A stretch of 9,284 nt of DNA from Lentihominibacter faecis (lineage in GTDB: Bacteria; Bacillota; Clostridia; Peptostreptococcales; Anaerovoracaceae), in assembly GCF_014306095.1 (NCBI RefSeq), contig NZ_JACRWC010000110.1, positions 1-9,284 of the forward strand, written 5' to 3'. Positions 1 through 5,115 of the stretch are shown in pieces. The notes beneath the pieces are model-generated. The model was not told the DNA's origin and did not search any database. It saw only the letters and a program-made list of their open reading frames with translations. The position numbers and the translations under genes are program-made. Within the stretch, counting starts at the first letter, position 1. Each line of letters begins with the position of its first letter.

Positions 1-160
1 CATTTAAAAAATAATGGAACCCCTTTGAGGGGTAGCTAAAGAGGCAATGGCAATGTAGCTTGAACGAAGAGAAAGCTAGCGCCTTGAGACGCTAGCCTAG
101 CAATCCATGGGCTTATAGCTCTAGAGCAAACCACCCTTTTTAAGGGTGGTTATGATTCAA
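1..160 (+). mobile_element. Possible right end of an IS200/IS605-type element (omegaRNA-like), partial
   Basis: No gene is visible here. The stretch is rich in short perfect hairpins: ACCCCT/AGGGGT (19-33), TAGCTT/AAGCTA (56-61 with 73-78), GCTAGCG/CGCTAGC (75-81 with 90-96, mutually exclusive with the previous one), the palindrome GCTCTAGAGC (118-127), and an 8-bp stem with a 3-base loop, CCACCCTT/AAGGGTGG (131-149). Seven bases after the last stem comes TCAA (157-160), and recombinase-like coding begins immediately after it. A terminal hairpin followed by TCAA is how the right end of IS608-like elements is built, and in such elements the region before the right end is transcribed as an omegaRNA for TnpB. 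Frame 1 is open from the window start to TAA at 37-39 and could be the tail of a tnpB, but 12 codons are too few to tell. The element assignment is inference; the hairpins and the broken recombinase frame are seen directly. Confidence 0.4.
131..149 (+). repeat. Perfect 8-bp stem-loop next to recombinase breakpoint
   Basis: CCACCCTT and AAGGGTGG pair perfectly around a TTT loop. The hairpin lies about a dozen bases before the point where recombinase homology becomes recognisable. It would serve as the right-end recognition hairpin if the element above is real. It lacks a following T-tract, so it is a poor intrinsic terminator on the + strand. Confidence 0.6.
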
Positions 161-508
161 ATCCGCATCGCACAAATCGATAAGGAATTCAATGACATCC
201 TAAACACCGTAACGGCTGAAAATCCTGAAAGCCTGCTCACCGATCCCCGCATCGAAGCGATGATGAGTGAAAAAAGAATGCTGGAACAAAGACTGGCGGA
301 ATACAGCGCCGCCGAACAGCATCGCAAAAACGCGATGTCTCGGCTGGACAATATTTTTACCGTCCTCGATGGTATGAAAAACCACCCGTTGCTCTTCGAC
401 AATGAGATCATCCGCAAAATCCTGCAATGCGTCATCGTAGAGTCAAAGGATAAAATCAAGGTGGTTTTCATCGGCGGACTTGAAGTGGAAGCTGAGGTGG
501 AGCAATGA
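146..508 (+). pseudogene. C-terminal remnant of a large serine recombinase
   Basis: About 115 residues match the C-terminal end of large serine site-specific recombinases of Firmicutes phages and conjugative or mobilisable elements: a charged coiled-coil-like helix (IAQIDKEFN, then DPRIEAMMSEKRMLEQRLAEY), the segment SRLDNIF, and a closing strand pair (IIRKILQCVIVESKDKIKVVF). The full proteins have roughly 450-550 residues. The N-terminal resolvase domain with the catalytic serine, the recombinase domain and most of the zinc-ribbon domain are absent. In-frame sequence upstream is closed by TAG at 122-124, so this is a remnant rather than a contig-edge truncation. A GTG (146) or ATG (152) could start translation, but no convincing ribosome binding site precedes them. 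The foreign-looking hairpin region directly upstream suggests disruption by an insertion near base 160. The fragment cannot be catalytic. Family assignment is from recognition of the conserved pattern. Confidence 0.72.
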
Positions 509-599
509 TGTCAGTATAGCAAAAACGGCTTATTCCAGTGCCGAAATATTACAAAACGCCATTGAAATATATCTCTAAAGACCTAAATTCAATGATGTT

Positions 600-809
600 T
601 TGCTCTTGGCCTTTGACTTAAAAATAGACGCTGAAAAAAACACTTCAAGCGGAAGAATCCATGTTGTCACTTATGGTCAATTAGTCGATACCGCAAGTGG
701 AAAATTGTTTAGACTAAGAGATCGACTTAAGGAACACTATGACTCATTGGGACAAGAAAGTATTGTGGAACAAGCACTCAGGGAAACTAATGAATTTTGG
801 TTCGGTTGA
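600..809 (+). CDS. Unrecognised short reading frame, probably the middle of a broken gene
   Basis: I do not recognise this frame. It encodes a soluble, charged protein of about 69 residues (LLLAFDLKIDAEKN near the start, EQALRETNEFWFG at the end) without membrane segments. The only start is a weak TTG at 600 without a ribosome binding site. The coding-like pattern continues upstream to a TAA at 576-578 and, beyond that stop, in the same frame (KTAYSSAEILQNAIEIYL), which suggests that an N-terminal part has been lost to a nonsense change. It ends at TGA 807-809, where the coding-like signal moves to the next frame (790-978). Together the pieces read like one decayed gene of about 150 residues, possibly cargo of the mobile element that carried the recombinase. 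Two genuinely overlapping small genes are the alternative. Confidence 0.3.
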   Translation: MLLAFDLKIDAEKNTSSGRIHVVTYGQLVDTASGKLFRLRDRLKEHYDSLGQESIVEQALRETNEFWFG

Positions 810-978
810 TTCTGTTGATGAAATTTTGACAGAATATAACGAACACATTGAGGTTGATGAGCTTGATGAACCGGAGTATTTTATATATTATAGCACTTGT
901 CCAGATTGTGGCGTAAAAATTGGAATAGAAAATGATGGTGGTAATGGATTTTGTGTAAACTACGCATCAAAGCACTAA
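790..978 (+). CDS. Small acidic cysteine-containing protein, unknown function
   Basis: This frame gives 62 residues from ATG 790, preceded by AGGGA (780-784) at a good 5-base spacing; an upstream ATG at 739 in the same frame has no such site. The protein is strongly acidic (SVDSVDEIL, HIEVDELDEPEYF) and has a CPDCG pair followed by a third Cys (GNGFC), which hints at a small metal site, though a fourth ligand is not obvious. It overlaps the previous frame by 20 bases, so translation could be coupled; equally, the two frames could be one gene split by a frameshift around 790-809. I recognise no family. Confidence 0.4.
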   Translation: MNFGSVDSVDEILTEYNEHIEVDELDEPEYFIYYSTCPDCGVKIGIENDGGNGFCVNYASKH

Positions 979-1006
979 TTCTTCTAATGTGGATTTTTGG
1001 ATGGTG

Positions 1007-1029
1007 CAACTCCCACCTCCGAAAAGCCG
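1007..1029 (+). repeat. T-arm-like direct repeat, copy A
   Basis: CAACTCCCACCTCCGAAAAG plus CCG, repeated exactly at 4951-4973; with one mismatch the match extends three more bases to the left as GGT-x-CAACTCC. In copy B the preceding context reads GCGGGTTCAACTCCC, typical of the T-arm of a tRNA or tmRNA, and ACCTCCG recalls a tRNA-Ser acceptor end, but no cloverleaf or 5' half is present at either copy. Such 3'-end fragments are commonly attachment-site remnants. The copies are 3,944 bases apart and enclose the redox operon and the insertion sequence. Confidence 0.6.
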
Positions 1030-1034
1030 TGAAC

Positions 1035-1086
1035 GACGGTATGAGATCTGAGCATTCTTTTTGGAATGCCCAAGTTTCATACCGTC
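1035..1086 (+). repeat. Branched hairpin (two nested stems)
   Basis: The outer stem pairs GACGGTATGA (1035-1044) with TCATACCGTC (1077-1086) perfectly and can extend three pairs with wobbles. Inside it a second stem pairs GCATTC (1052-1057) with GAATGC (1064-1069) around TTTTTG. It is followed by an AT-rich stretch without a clean T-tract. It may be a terminator for the upstream debris, a structured leader, or an attachment-site structure, since it begins 6 bases after repeat copy A. Confidence 0.55.
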
Positions 1087-1135
1087 ATTATTTATACTGA
1101 AGCCCAGTATTCACACGGGTTTCATCATTTTTTAT

Positions 1136-1149
1136 ATGGCCGCGGCCAT
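1136..1149. promoter_or_regulatory. Perfect 14-bp palindrome, candidate operator of the cupin-ferredoxin-hcp operon
   Basis: ATGGCCGCGGCCAT is fully self-complementary and stands out as GC-rich within AT-rich DNA 87 bases before the cupin start. TATAAG at 1150-1155 directly abuts it and could act as a -10 box, although no good -35 is visible at the usual distance. hcp operons in anaerobes are often controlled by the CRP/FNR-type regulator HcpR, but this palindrome does not look like the TTGAC-type half sites I associate with HcpR, so the binding protein is unknown. Confidence 0.4.
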
Positions 1150-1235
1150 TATAAGGGCATATGAGATTTTATTTGAATGGAATAAATTGCAGAAAAAAGT
1201 ACGAAACTATTTGTATGACGAATAGGGAGGTTTTT

Positions 1236-1568
1236 ATGAGCGTTAAAATTAAAAATATCAGTCAGGCAGAGGTTCATGTATTAAAGGAGCAAATATCCTA
1301 TCAAGAAGGTCAGGTTGTCAGTAAAACACTGGCTCAGAATAATGCCATAAGCATCACCTTGTTTTCTTTTGCCAAGGGAGAGGCGATCAGTACCCATGAA
1401 TCCGGTGGGGATGCATTCGTTACCTGCTTGGATGGCGTCGGTAGGATTACCATCGACGGCATGGATTACCTGATCCATGAGGGCGAATCCATTATAATGC
1501 CCGCCGGACACCCCCATGCCGTGTTTGGGGAAGAAGCATTTAAGATGATGCTAGTTGTCATATTCTAA
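1236..1568 (+). CDS. Small single-domain cupin protein
   Basis: A 110-residue protein with one cupin (conserved beta-barrel) domain spanning nearly its whole length. The ATG at 1236 is chosen because AGGGAGG lies 6 bases upstream; an upstream ATG at 1161 would add 25 poorly conserved residues and has no site. Cupin motif 1 is degenerate: G48 and H54 are kept (GEAISTH), but the second His of the usual HxH is Ser56 and the Glu position is Asp59. Motif 2 is good: G83, P89, G91 and H94 in GESIIMPAGHPH. Metal binding is therefore possible through H54 and H94 plus a neighbour such as D59, but not certain. It is the first gene of the operon with ferredoxin and hcp, so a role as a sensor, small-molecule binder or accessory factor in nitrosative stress is inferred from context only. 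Enzyme activity cannot be assigned. Confidence 0.85.
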   Translation: MSVKIKNISQAEVHVLKEQISYQEGQVVSKTLAQNNAISITLFSFAKGEAISTHESGGDAFVTCLDGVGRITIDGMDYLIHEGESIIMPAGHPHAVFGEEAFKMMLVVIF

Positions 1569-1605
1569 CAAATAGTGTATTTGCCTAAGAACAGTTTAAA
1601 CTGTT
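1569..1605 (+). repeat. Tandem intercistronic hairpins between cupin and ferredoxin genes
   Basis: Two small perfect hairpins fill the gap after the cupin stop: CAAATA/TATTTG around GTG (1569-1583) and the 16-base palindrome AACAGTTTAAACTGTT (1590-1605). Neither has a following T-tract, so termination is unlikely. They could mark an RNA processing or stability site, or an operator, within the operon. Confidence 0.45.
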
Positions 1606-1639
1606 GCTGATAGTGATATATCCAGAGGAGGTGTAAAAT

Positions 1640-1825
1640 TTGAAAGTTACGATTGATCGTGATGGATGTATCGGCTGCGGCTTATGCGCTGCTACTTGTC
1701 CGGAAGTCTTTCGGATTTCAGTAGATGGCTTGGCAGAAGTTTATGCGTCGTCAGAAAAAACGGCTGATAAAGTGAGGGAAACTGCTGAAAACTGTCCTGT
1801 CTCAGTCATCGGGGTTTCAGAATAA
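1640..1825 (+). CDS. Single-cluster [4Fe-4S] ferredoxin
   Basis: A 61-residue soluble electron carrier. The start is TTG at 1640: GAGGAGGTG (1625-1633) sits 6 bases upstream, and no ATG or GTG gives the full N-terminal strand (KVTIDRDGC). The cluster motif is C10-x2-C13-x2-C16, with the fourth ligand C52 in ENCPVSVI. C20 is also present (the CxxCxxCxxxCP pattern), but a second CxxCxxC is missing, so only one [4Fe-4S] cluster is expected; in one-cluster ferredoxins of this type the extra cysteine is often in a disulfide or free. The size is normal for the family. It lies between the cupin and hcp genes, 36 bases before hcp, and is a natural candidate for the electron donor of Hcp, which lacks its own reductase gene nearby. 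That partnership is inferred from gene order. Confidence 0.93.
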   Translation: MKVTIDRDGCIGCGLCAATCPEVFRISVDGLAEVYASSEKTADKVRETAENCPVSVIGVSE

Positions 1826-1861
1826 ACCCGTTAATAGTACCTAACAACAGGAGGAAAATTT

Positions 1862-3436
1862 ATGTCCGATATGTTTTGTTTTCAATGTCAGCAGACCGCA
1901 GGCAACAAGGGCTGCACTCGAGTGGGCGTTTGCGGTAAGCAGCCGGAAACCGCCAATTTGCAGGATGAGCTTATTTGTGAACTGATTCACCTTGCGGAAA
2001 CTGCTGTAAAAAATGAACGCCGAACCAAAACAGCTGACCGACTTTTGATGGACGGTCTGTTTACTACGCTGACCAATGTGAATTTTGACAACGCTTCTAT
2101 CCGCCATTTTATTGACCGCATTGTTTCAGAGCGAAAAAAGATTGGTGGCGCGCAGGATTGTCCAAAATTGGAATTATGGAAAGGGGAAACCGATATTGTA
2201 TCTCTCCGCTCCACGTTGCTTTTCGGAATGAAGGGCATGGCGGCCTATGCCCATCACAGTATGAATCTGGGTTATGAGGATGATGAGGTGACTGCTTGGT
2301 TCTACAAGGGTCTCTGTGCAATCAATGAGGAGCACACGGTGGAGGAATGGCTGGCTCTTATCATGGAATTCGGCAAAGTCAATCTCAAATGCATGGAACT
2401 GCTGGACAGTGCCAACACCGGTTCCTTTGGAACACCAGTCCCCACCAGAGTGAATACCGACATCAAAGCAGGGCCGTTTATTGTGATATCAGGCCATGAT
2501 CTGAAGGATCTGGCTCAGCTGTTGGAACAAACCAAGGATAAGGGAATCAATATCTATACCCACGGTGAAATGCTACCGGCACATGGATATCCGGGACTGA
2601 AGAAATATCCTCATTTGGCGGGGAATTTCGGAACCGCGTGGCAAAGCCAGCAGAAAGAATTTGAGAATATTCCCGCGCCTGTGCTGTTTACGACCAACTG
2701 TTTAATGCCACAGCGACCAAGCTATCGGGATCGTATTTATACGACCTCCGTGGTGGGGTATGAAGGTTTAACTCACATTACAGCAGATGAACACGGCAAT
2801 AAGGATTTCACACCGCTGATTGAACAGGCACTGGAATTGGGAGGGTATGAGCATGACCACAGCATGAGCGGTATCAATGGGGGCCATATGCTTACTACGG
2901 GCTTCGCACATGGTGCTGTTCTTGCCAATGCGGAAAAAGTCATAAGTGCCATTAAAGAGGGAGCTATCAAGCATATATTCCTTGTCGGCGGCTGTGACGG
3001 CGCACATCCTGGACGGAATTATTACACAGAATTTGTCAAACAGACCCCAATGGACACACTGGTTTTGACGCTTGCTTGCGGGAAATACCGCTTTAACGAT
3101 TTGGATTTGGGTGAAATTGGAGGCTTACCTCGTATTCTGGATATGGGTCAGTGCAATGATGCGTACAGTGCAATTAAAGTGGCGCTTACCCTGGCAGACG
3201 CATTTGAGTGCAGTGTCAACGATCTGCCATTGACCTTGGTTCTCTCCTGGTATGAACAAAAAGCGGTTTGTATCCTTTTGACTTTGCTGTCTTTGGGAAT
3301 TAAGAATATGTATCTCGGCCCCACCCTTCCGGCTTTTCTCTCTGAAAGCGTTGTGAAAGTATTAGTTGACACCTATGGTTTGCAGCCTATCACTGCTCCG
3401 GAACAGGATATGGATGCAATTCTGGGCAGAAGATAA
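1862..3436 (+). CDS. hcp: Hybrid cluster protein (hydroxylamine reductase / NO reductase-type)
   Basis: A cytoplasmic iron-sulfur protein of 524 residues that reduces hydroxylamine to ammonia in vitro and is thought to remove nitric oxide or act in nitrosative stress in vivo. The N-terminal motif C6-x2-C9-x8-C18-x5-C24 is the [4Fe-4S] type of strict anaerobes, not the [2Fe-2S] type of E. coli. All eight hybrid-cluster ligands are visible: H212, E236, C280, C378 (the persulfide cysteine, in GGCDGAHPG), C406, C431, E465 and K467. Their spacing mirrors the Desulfovibrio protein closely (24, 44, 98, 28, 25, 34, 2). The length is slightly short of the usual ~540-550 residues, without loss of a motif. 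GGAGG lies 6-10 bases before the ATG. Third gene of the operon after cupin and ferredoxin. No terminator is obvious between its stop and the insertion sequence that follows about 70 bases later. Confidence 0.97.
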   Translation: MSDMFCFQCQQTAGNKGCTRVGVCGKQPETANLQDELICELIHLAETAVKNERRTKTADRLLMDGLFTTLTNVNFDNASIRHFIDRIVSERKKIGGAQDCPKLELWKGETDIVSLRSTLLFGMKGMAAYAHHSMNLGYEDDEVTAWFYKGLCAINEEHTVEEWLALIMEFGKVNLKCMELLDSANTGSFGTPVPTRVNTDIKAGPFIVISGHDLKDLAQLLEQTKDKGINIYTHGEMLPAHGYPGLKKYPHLAGNFGTAWQSQQKEFENIPAPVLFTTNCLMPQRPSYRDRIYTTSVVGYEGLTHITADEHGNKDFTPLIEQALELGGYEHDHSMSGINGGHMLTTGFAHGAVLANAEKVISAIKEGAIKHIFLVGGCDGAHPGRNYYTEFVKQTPMDTLVLTLACGKYRFNDLDLGEIGGLPRILDMGQCNDAYSAIKVALTLADAFECSVNDLPLTLVLSWYEQKAVCILLTLLSLGIKNMYLGPTLPAFLSESVVKVLVDTYGLQPITAPEQDMDAILGRR

Positions 3437-3496
3437 CTTGCGGGTGTCTTTCTATAGTTTATAACTCAGAGAACAAACTTTGGCACAACTGCTTCT

Positions 3497-3506
3497 GTTT
3501 TGGAGA
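3497..3506 (+). repeat. Target-site duplication, left copy
   Basis: GTTTTGGAGA occurs here and again at 4860-4869, exactly outside the two ends of the IS256-type element. IS256-family elements usually duplicate 8-9 bases; one of the ten may be chance identity with the element's terminal base. An intact duplication suggests a recent insertion. The target is the non-coding stretch downstream of hcp. Confidence 0.75.
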
Positions 3507-3555
3507 TAATGTACAATAACTTGCGCAAATTGAAAACCGCATAAAAGAAGACATA

Positions 3556-3570
3556 GCTTGCAGGCTCTGG
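3556..3570 (+). repeat. Subterminal inverted repeat of the IS, left arm
   Basis: GCTTGCAGGCTCTGG is nearly complementary to CCGGAGCCTGCAAAC at 4817-4831 (13 of 15). It lies about 50 bases inside the left end but only about 30 bases inside the right end. It may be an internal transposase binding site, or the remains of the same end duplicated. Confidence 0.55.
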
Positions 3571-3615
3571 TAGAATGAAGTTACCACACACCATTCTGAA
3601 AGGAGACAGCAAACT

Positions 3616-4806
3616 ATGTCCGAGAAAATTGTACAGCTGAATGAGGAAATTATCAAGGGGCAGCTCAAAGAATTAGTTCGCGGCAGCGTAGAGGAAACCC
3701 TGAACGAGCTGCTGGAAAAGGAGGCAGAGTCCCTGACCCAAGCCGCCCGCTACGAGCGCAGCGAGGCCCGTCAGGGCTACCGCAGTGGCCACTATGACCG
3801 CAACCTCACCACGACCTCCGGAGACGTCACGCTCCACGTACCCCGGCTCAAGGGCGTGTCCTTCGAGACCGCCATCATCGAGCGGTATCGCCGCCGTGAG
3901 AGCAGCGTGGAGGAGGCACTCATCGAGATGTACCTGGCAGGCGTCTCCGTGCGCCGTGTGGAGGACATCACCGAGGCACTGTGGGGCAGCAAGGTTTCGC
4001 CCGCCACCATCAGCGAGCTGAACACGAAAGCCTACGTTCACATTGAGGACTGGCGCAACCGCCCTTTGCAGGGCGGCAGGTATCCGTATGTCTACGTGGA
4101 CGGCATCTATCTGCGCCGCAACTGGGGCGGAGAGTACGAAAATGTAGCGATTTTAGTGGCGATCGCCGTGAATGAGGACGGTTTCCGTGAGGTTTTGGGC
4201 GCTGCCGAAGGGATGAAAGAGGACAAGGCCAGCTGGGTCAGCTTCTTCCAGTGGCTCCGTGAACGCGGCTTGGACGGCGTAAAGCTCATCGTCGGCGACA
4301 AGTGCATGGGGATGCTGGAGGCCGTGGGCGAGGTGTTCCCGGACACCAAATACCAGCGCTGTACGGTGCATTTCTACCGCAACGTTTTCTCTGTTGTACC
4401 TAAATCCAAGGTCAAAATTGTGGCGAAAATGCTCAAGGCGATCCACGCCCAAGAGAGCAAAAAGGCATCCCGCGAGAAGGCGAAAGCCGTGGTGGAGGAA
4501 CTACGTTCCATGAAACTGAAGGAGGCGGCCAAGAAGGTCGAGGACGGCATCGAGGAGACACTGACCTACTGCGATTTTCCCAGCGAGCACTGGACGCGCA
4601 TCCGCACCAACAACGTGATCGAGCGGCTGAACCGGGAGATCCGCCGGCGCACCCGGGTGGTGGGGACATTCCCCGATGGCAACTCCGCCCTGATGCTGGT
4701 CTGCGCCCGGCTGCGCCATGTGGCGGGCACCCAGTGGGGCAACAAGAAATACATGAACATGAAGCACCTGGAGGCGGCTCTGTACGACGCCTCTATTGCC
4801 GGCTGA
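3616..4806 (+). CDS. IS256-family (mutator-type) DDE transposase
   Basis: A 396-residue transposase, full length for IS256 (about 390-410). The N-terminal part (1-150) is the DNA-binding and assembly region, with the RQGYRSGHYDR and VTLHVPRLKG stretches usual in the family. The catalytic RNase H-like domain follows: first acid D162 in YVDGIYLR, second D228 in IVGDKC, the insertion-domain motif YQRCTVHFYRN (C-x2-H), and the third acid E336 in NNVIERLNREIRRRTR, followed by the family signature VGTFPDGNSA. All key residues are present, so it is probably active. AAAGGAG precedes the ATG at a rather long 10-base spacing. The gene has a higher GC content than its neighbours. The stop overlaps an 8-bp hairpin at 4799-4820. 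Confidence 0.96.
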   Translation: MSEKIVQLNEEIIKGQLKELVRGSVEETLNELLEKEAESLTQAARYERSEARQGYRSGHYDRNLTTTSGDVTLHVPRLKGVSFETAIIERYRRRESSVEEALIEMYLAGVSVRRVEDITEALWGSKVSPATISELNTKAYVHIEDWRNRPLQGGRYPYVYVDGIYLRRNWGGEYENVAILVAIAVNEDGFREVLGAAEGMKEDKASWVSFFQWLRERGLDGVKLIVGDKCMGMLEAVGEVFPDTKYQRCTVHFYRNVFSVVPKSKVKIVAKMLKAIHAQESKKASREKAKAVVEELRSMKLKEAAKKVEDGIEETLTYCDFPSEHWTRIRTNNVIERLNREIRRRTRVVGTFPDGNSALMLVCARLRHVAGTQWGNKKYMNMKHLEAALYDASIAG

Positions 4807-4820
4807 CTTCATTCAGCCGG
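4799..4820 (+). repeat. Hairpin at the end of the transposase gene
   Basis: CCGGCTGA and TCAGCCGG pair perfectly around CTTCAT, and the stem contains the transposase stop codon. There is no T-tract. Its right arm overlaps the subterminal inverted repeat at 4817-4831. It may slow transcription leaving the element or be part of the transposase recognition end. Confidence 0.5.
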
Positions 4821-4859
4821 AGCCTGCAAACAATTTTGCGCATAAATCTTGACGGCACC

Positions 4860-4869
4860 GTTTTGGAGA
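4860..4869 (+). repeat. Target-site duplication, right copy
   Basis: GTTTTGGAGA, identical to 3497-3506, directly abutting the right inverted repeat of the IS256-type element. Removing the element plus one copy restores a continuous non-coding stretch between hcp and the terminator at 5001-5047. Confidence 0.75.
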
Positions 4870-4950
4870 GCCGTCTTTGTATCTATGTCCGAGAAATTTG
4901 GGCAAATAATTTTTTGCAGGAAAATATAGCTATACAAATACACGCGGGTT

Positions 4951-4973
4951 CAACTCCCACCTCCGAAAAGCCG
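4951..4973 (+). repeat. T-arm-like direct repeat, copy B
   Basis: Identical to 1007-1029 over 23 bases. Here it follows CACGCGGGTT, so the local sequence GCGGGTTCAACTCCC looks like a T-arm 5' strand, loop and part of the 3' strand, but the stem is imperfect (CCCAC instead of CCCGC) and there is no D-arm, anticodon arm or 5' acceptor strand upstream. I read it as a fragment of the 3' end of a tRNA or tmRNA, such as an attachment-site remnant, rather than a functional RNA gene. A strong terminator begins 28 bases downstream, as often follows stable RNA genes. Confidence 0.55.
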
Positions 4974-5000
4974 AAAAAATCTTTTTCATGTGGCTTAGAC

Positions 5001-5047
5001 ATGAAATAAAAAAACGGATCCTTCGCTGATCCGTTTTTTTATTTCAT
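5001..5047. terminator. Bidirectional intrinsic terminator (perfect 20-bp inverted repeat)
   Basis: ATGAAATAAAAAAACGGATC (5001-5020) and its exact complement (5028-5047) surround a 7-base loop CTTCGCT. The GC core is CGGATC/GATCCG. Seven T residues follow the stem on + and, by symmetry, on the minus strand, so it should terminate in both directions. It separates the redox/IS region from the DUF4914 operon. Confidence 0.92.
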
Positions 5048-5115
5048 TAGGATCAGCTTCTACATAAGTCTGTTAGAGGTCGGCGGTTGCTCCTAATGGT
5101 CAGGTATCCGGGAAA

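Larger units (their letters stand above)
3507..4859 (+). mobile_element. IS256-family insertion sequence, apparently complete
   Basis: About 1.35 kb, normal for the family, with a single full-length transposase gene. The ends form imperfect terminal inverted repeats: the left end (from 3507) reads TAATGTACAATAACTTGC then GCAAATTG, and the right end read inward on the minus strand gives GGTGCCGTCAAGATTTATGC then GCAAAATTG. The shared core is TGCGCAAA(A)TTG. A second, subterminal inverted repeat lies further in (GCTTGCAGGCTCTGG at 3556-3570, its near-complement at 4817-4831). A 9-10 base direct repeat flanks the element. The transposase region is visibly more GC-rich than the surrounding AT-rich DNA, which supports acquisition from a different background. 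The exact end positions may move by a base or two because of the ambiguity at the duplication. Confidence 0.8.

Noticed and set aside
1161..1235. Longer cupin start at ATG 1161
   Set aside because: No ribosome binding site, and the added residues are not cupin-like; ATG 1236 has AGGGAGG at good spacing.
1090..1235. HcpR-type operator before the cupin gene
   Set aside because: I could not find a TTGAC-like inverted pair; only the unrelated GC palindrome at 1136-1149 stands out.
4930..4976. A complete tRNA gene at the T-arm-like sequence
   Set aside because: Only a T-arm-like segment is present; there is no 5' acceptor strand, D-arm or anticodon arm in the preceding 90 bases, and the T-stem has a mismatch.
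4734..5009. Plus-strand frame crossing the end of the transposase, the IS boundary and repeat copy B
   Set aside because: The first quarter is the transposase gene in another frame and the rest crosses the insertion boundary and the terminator arm.
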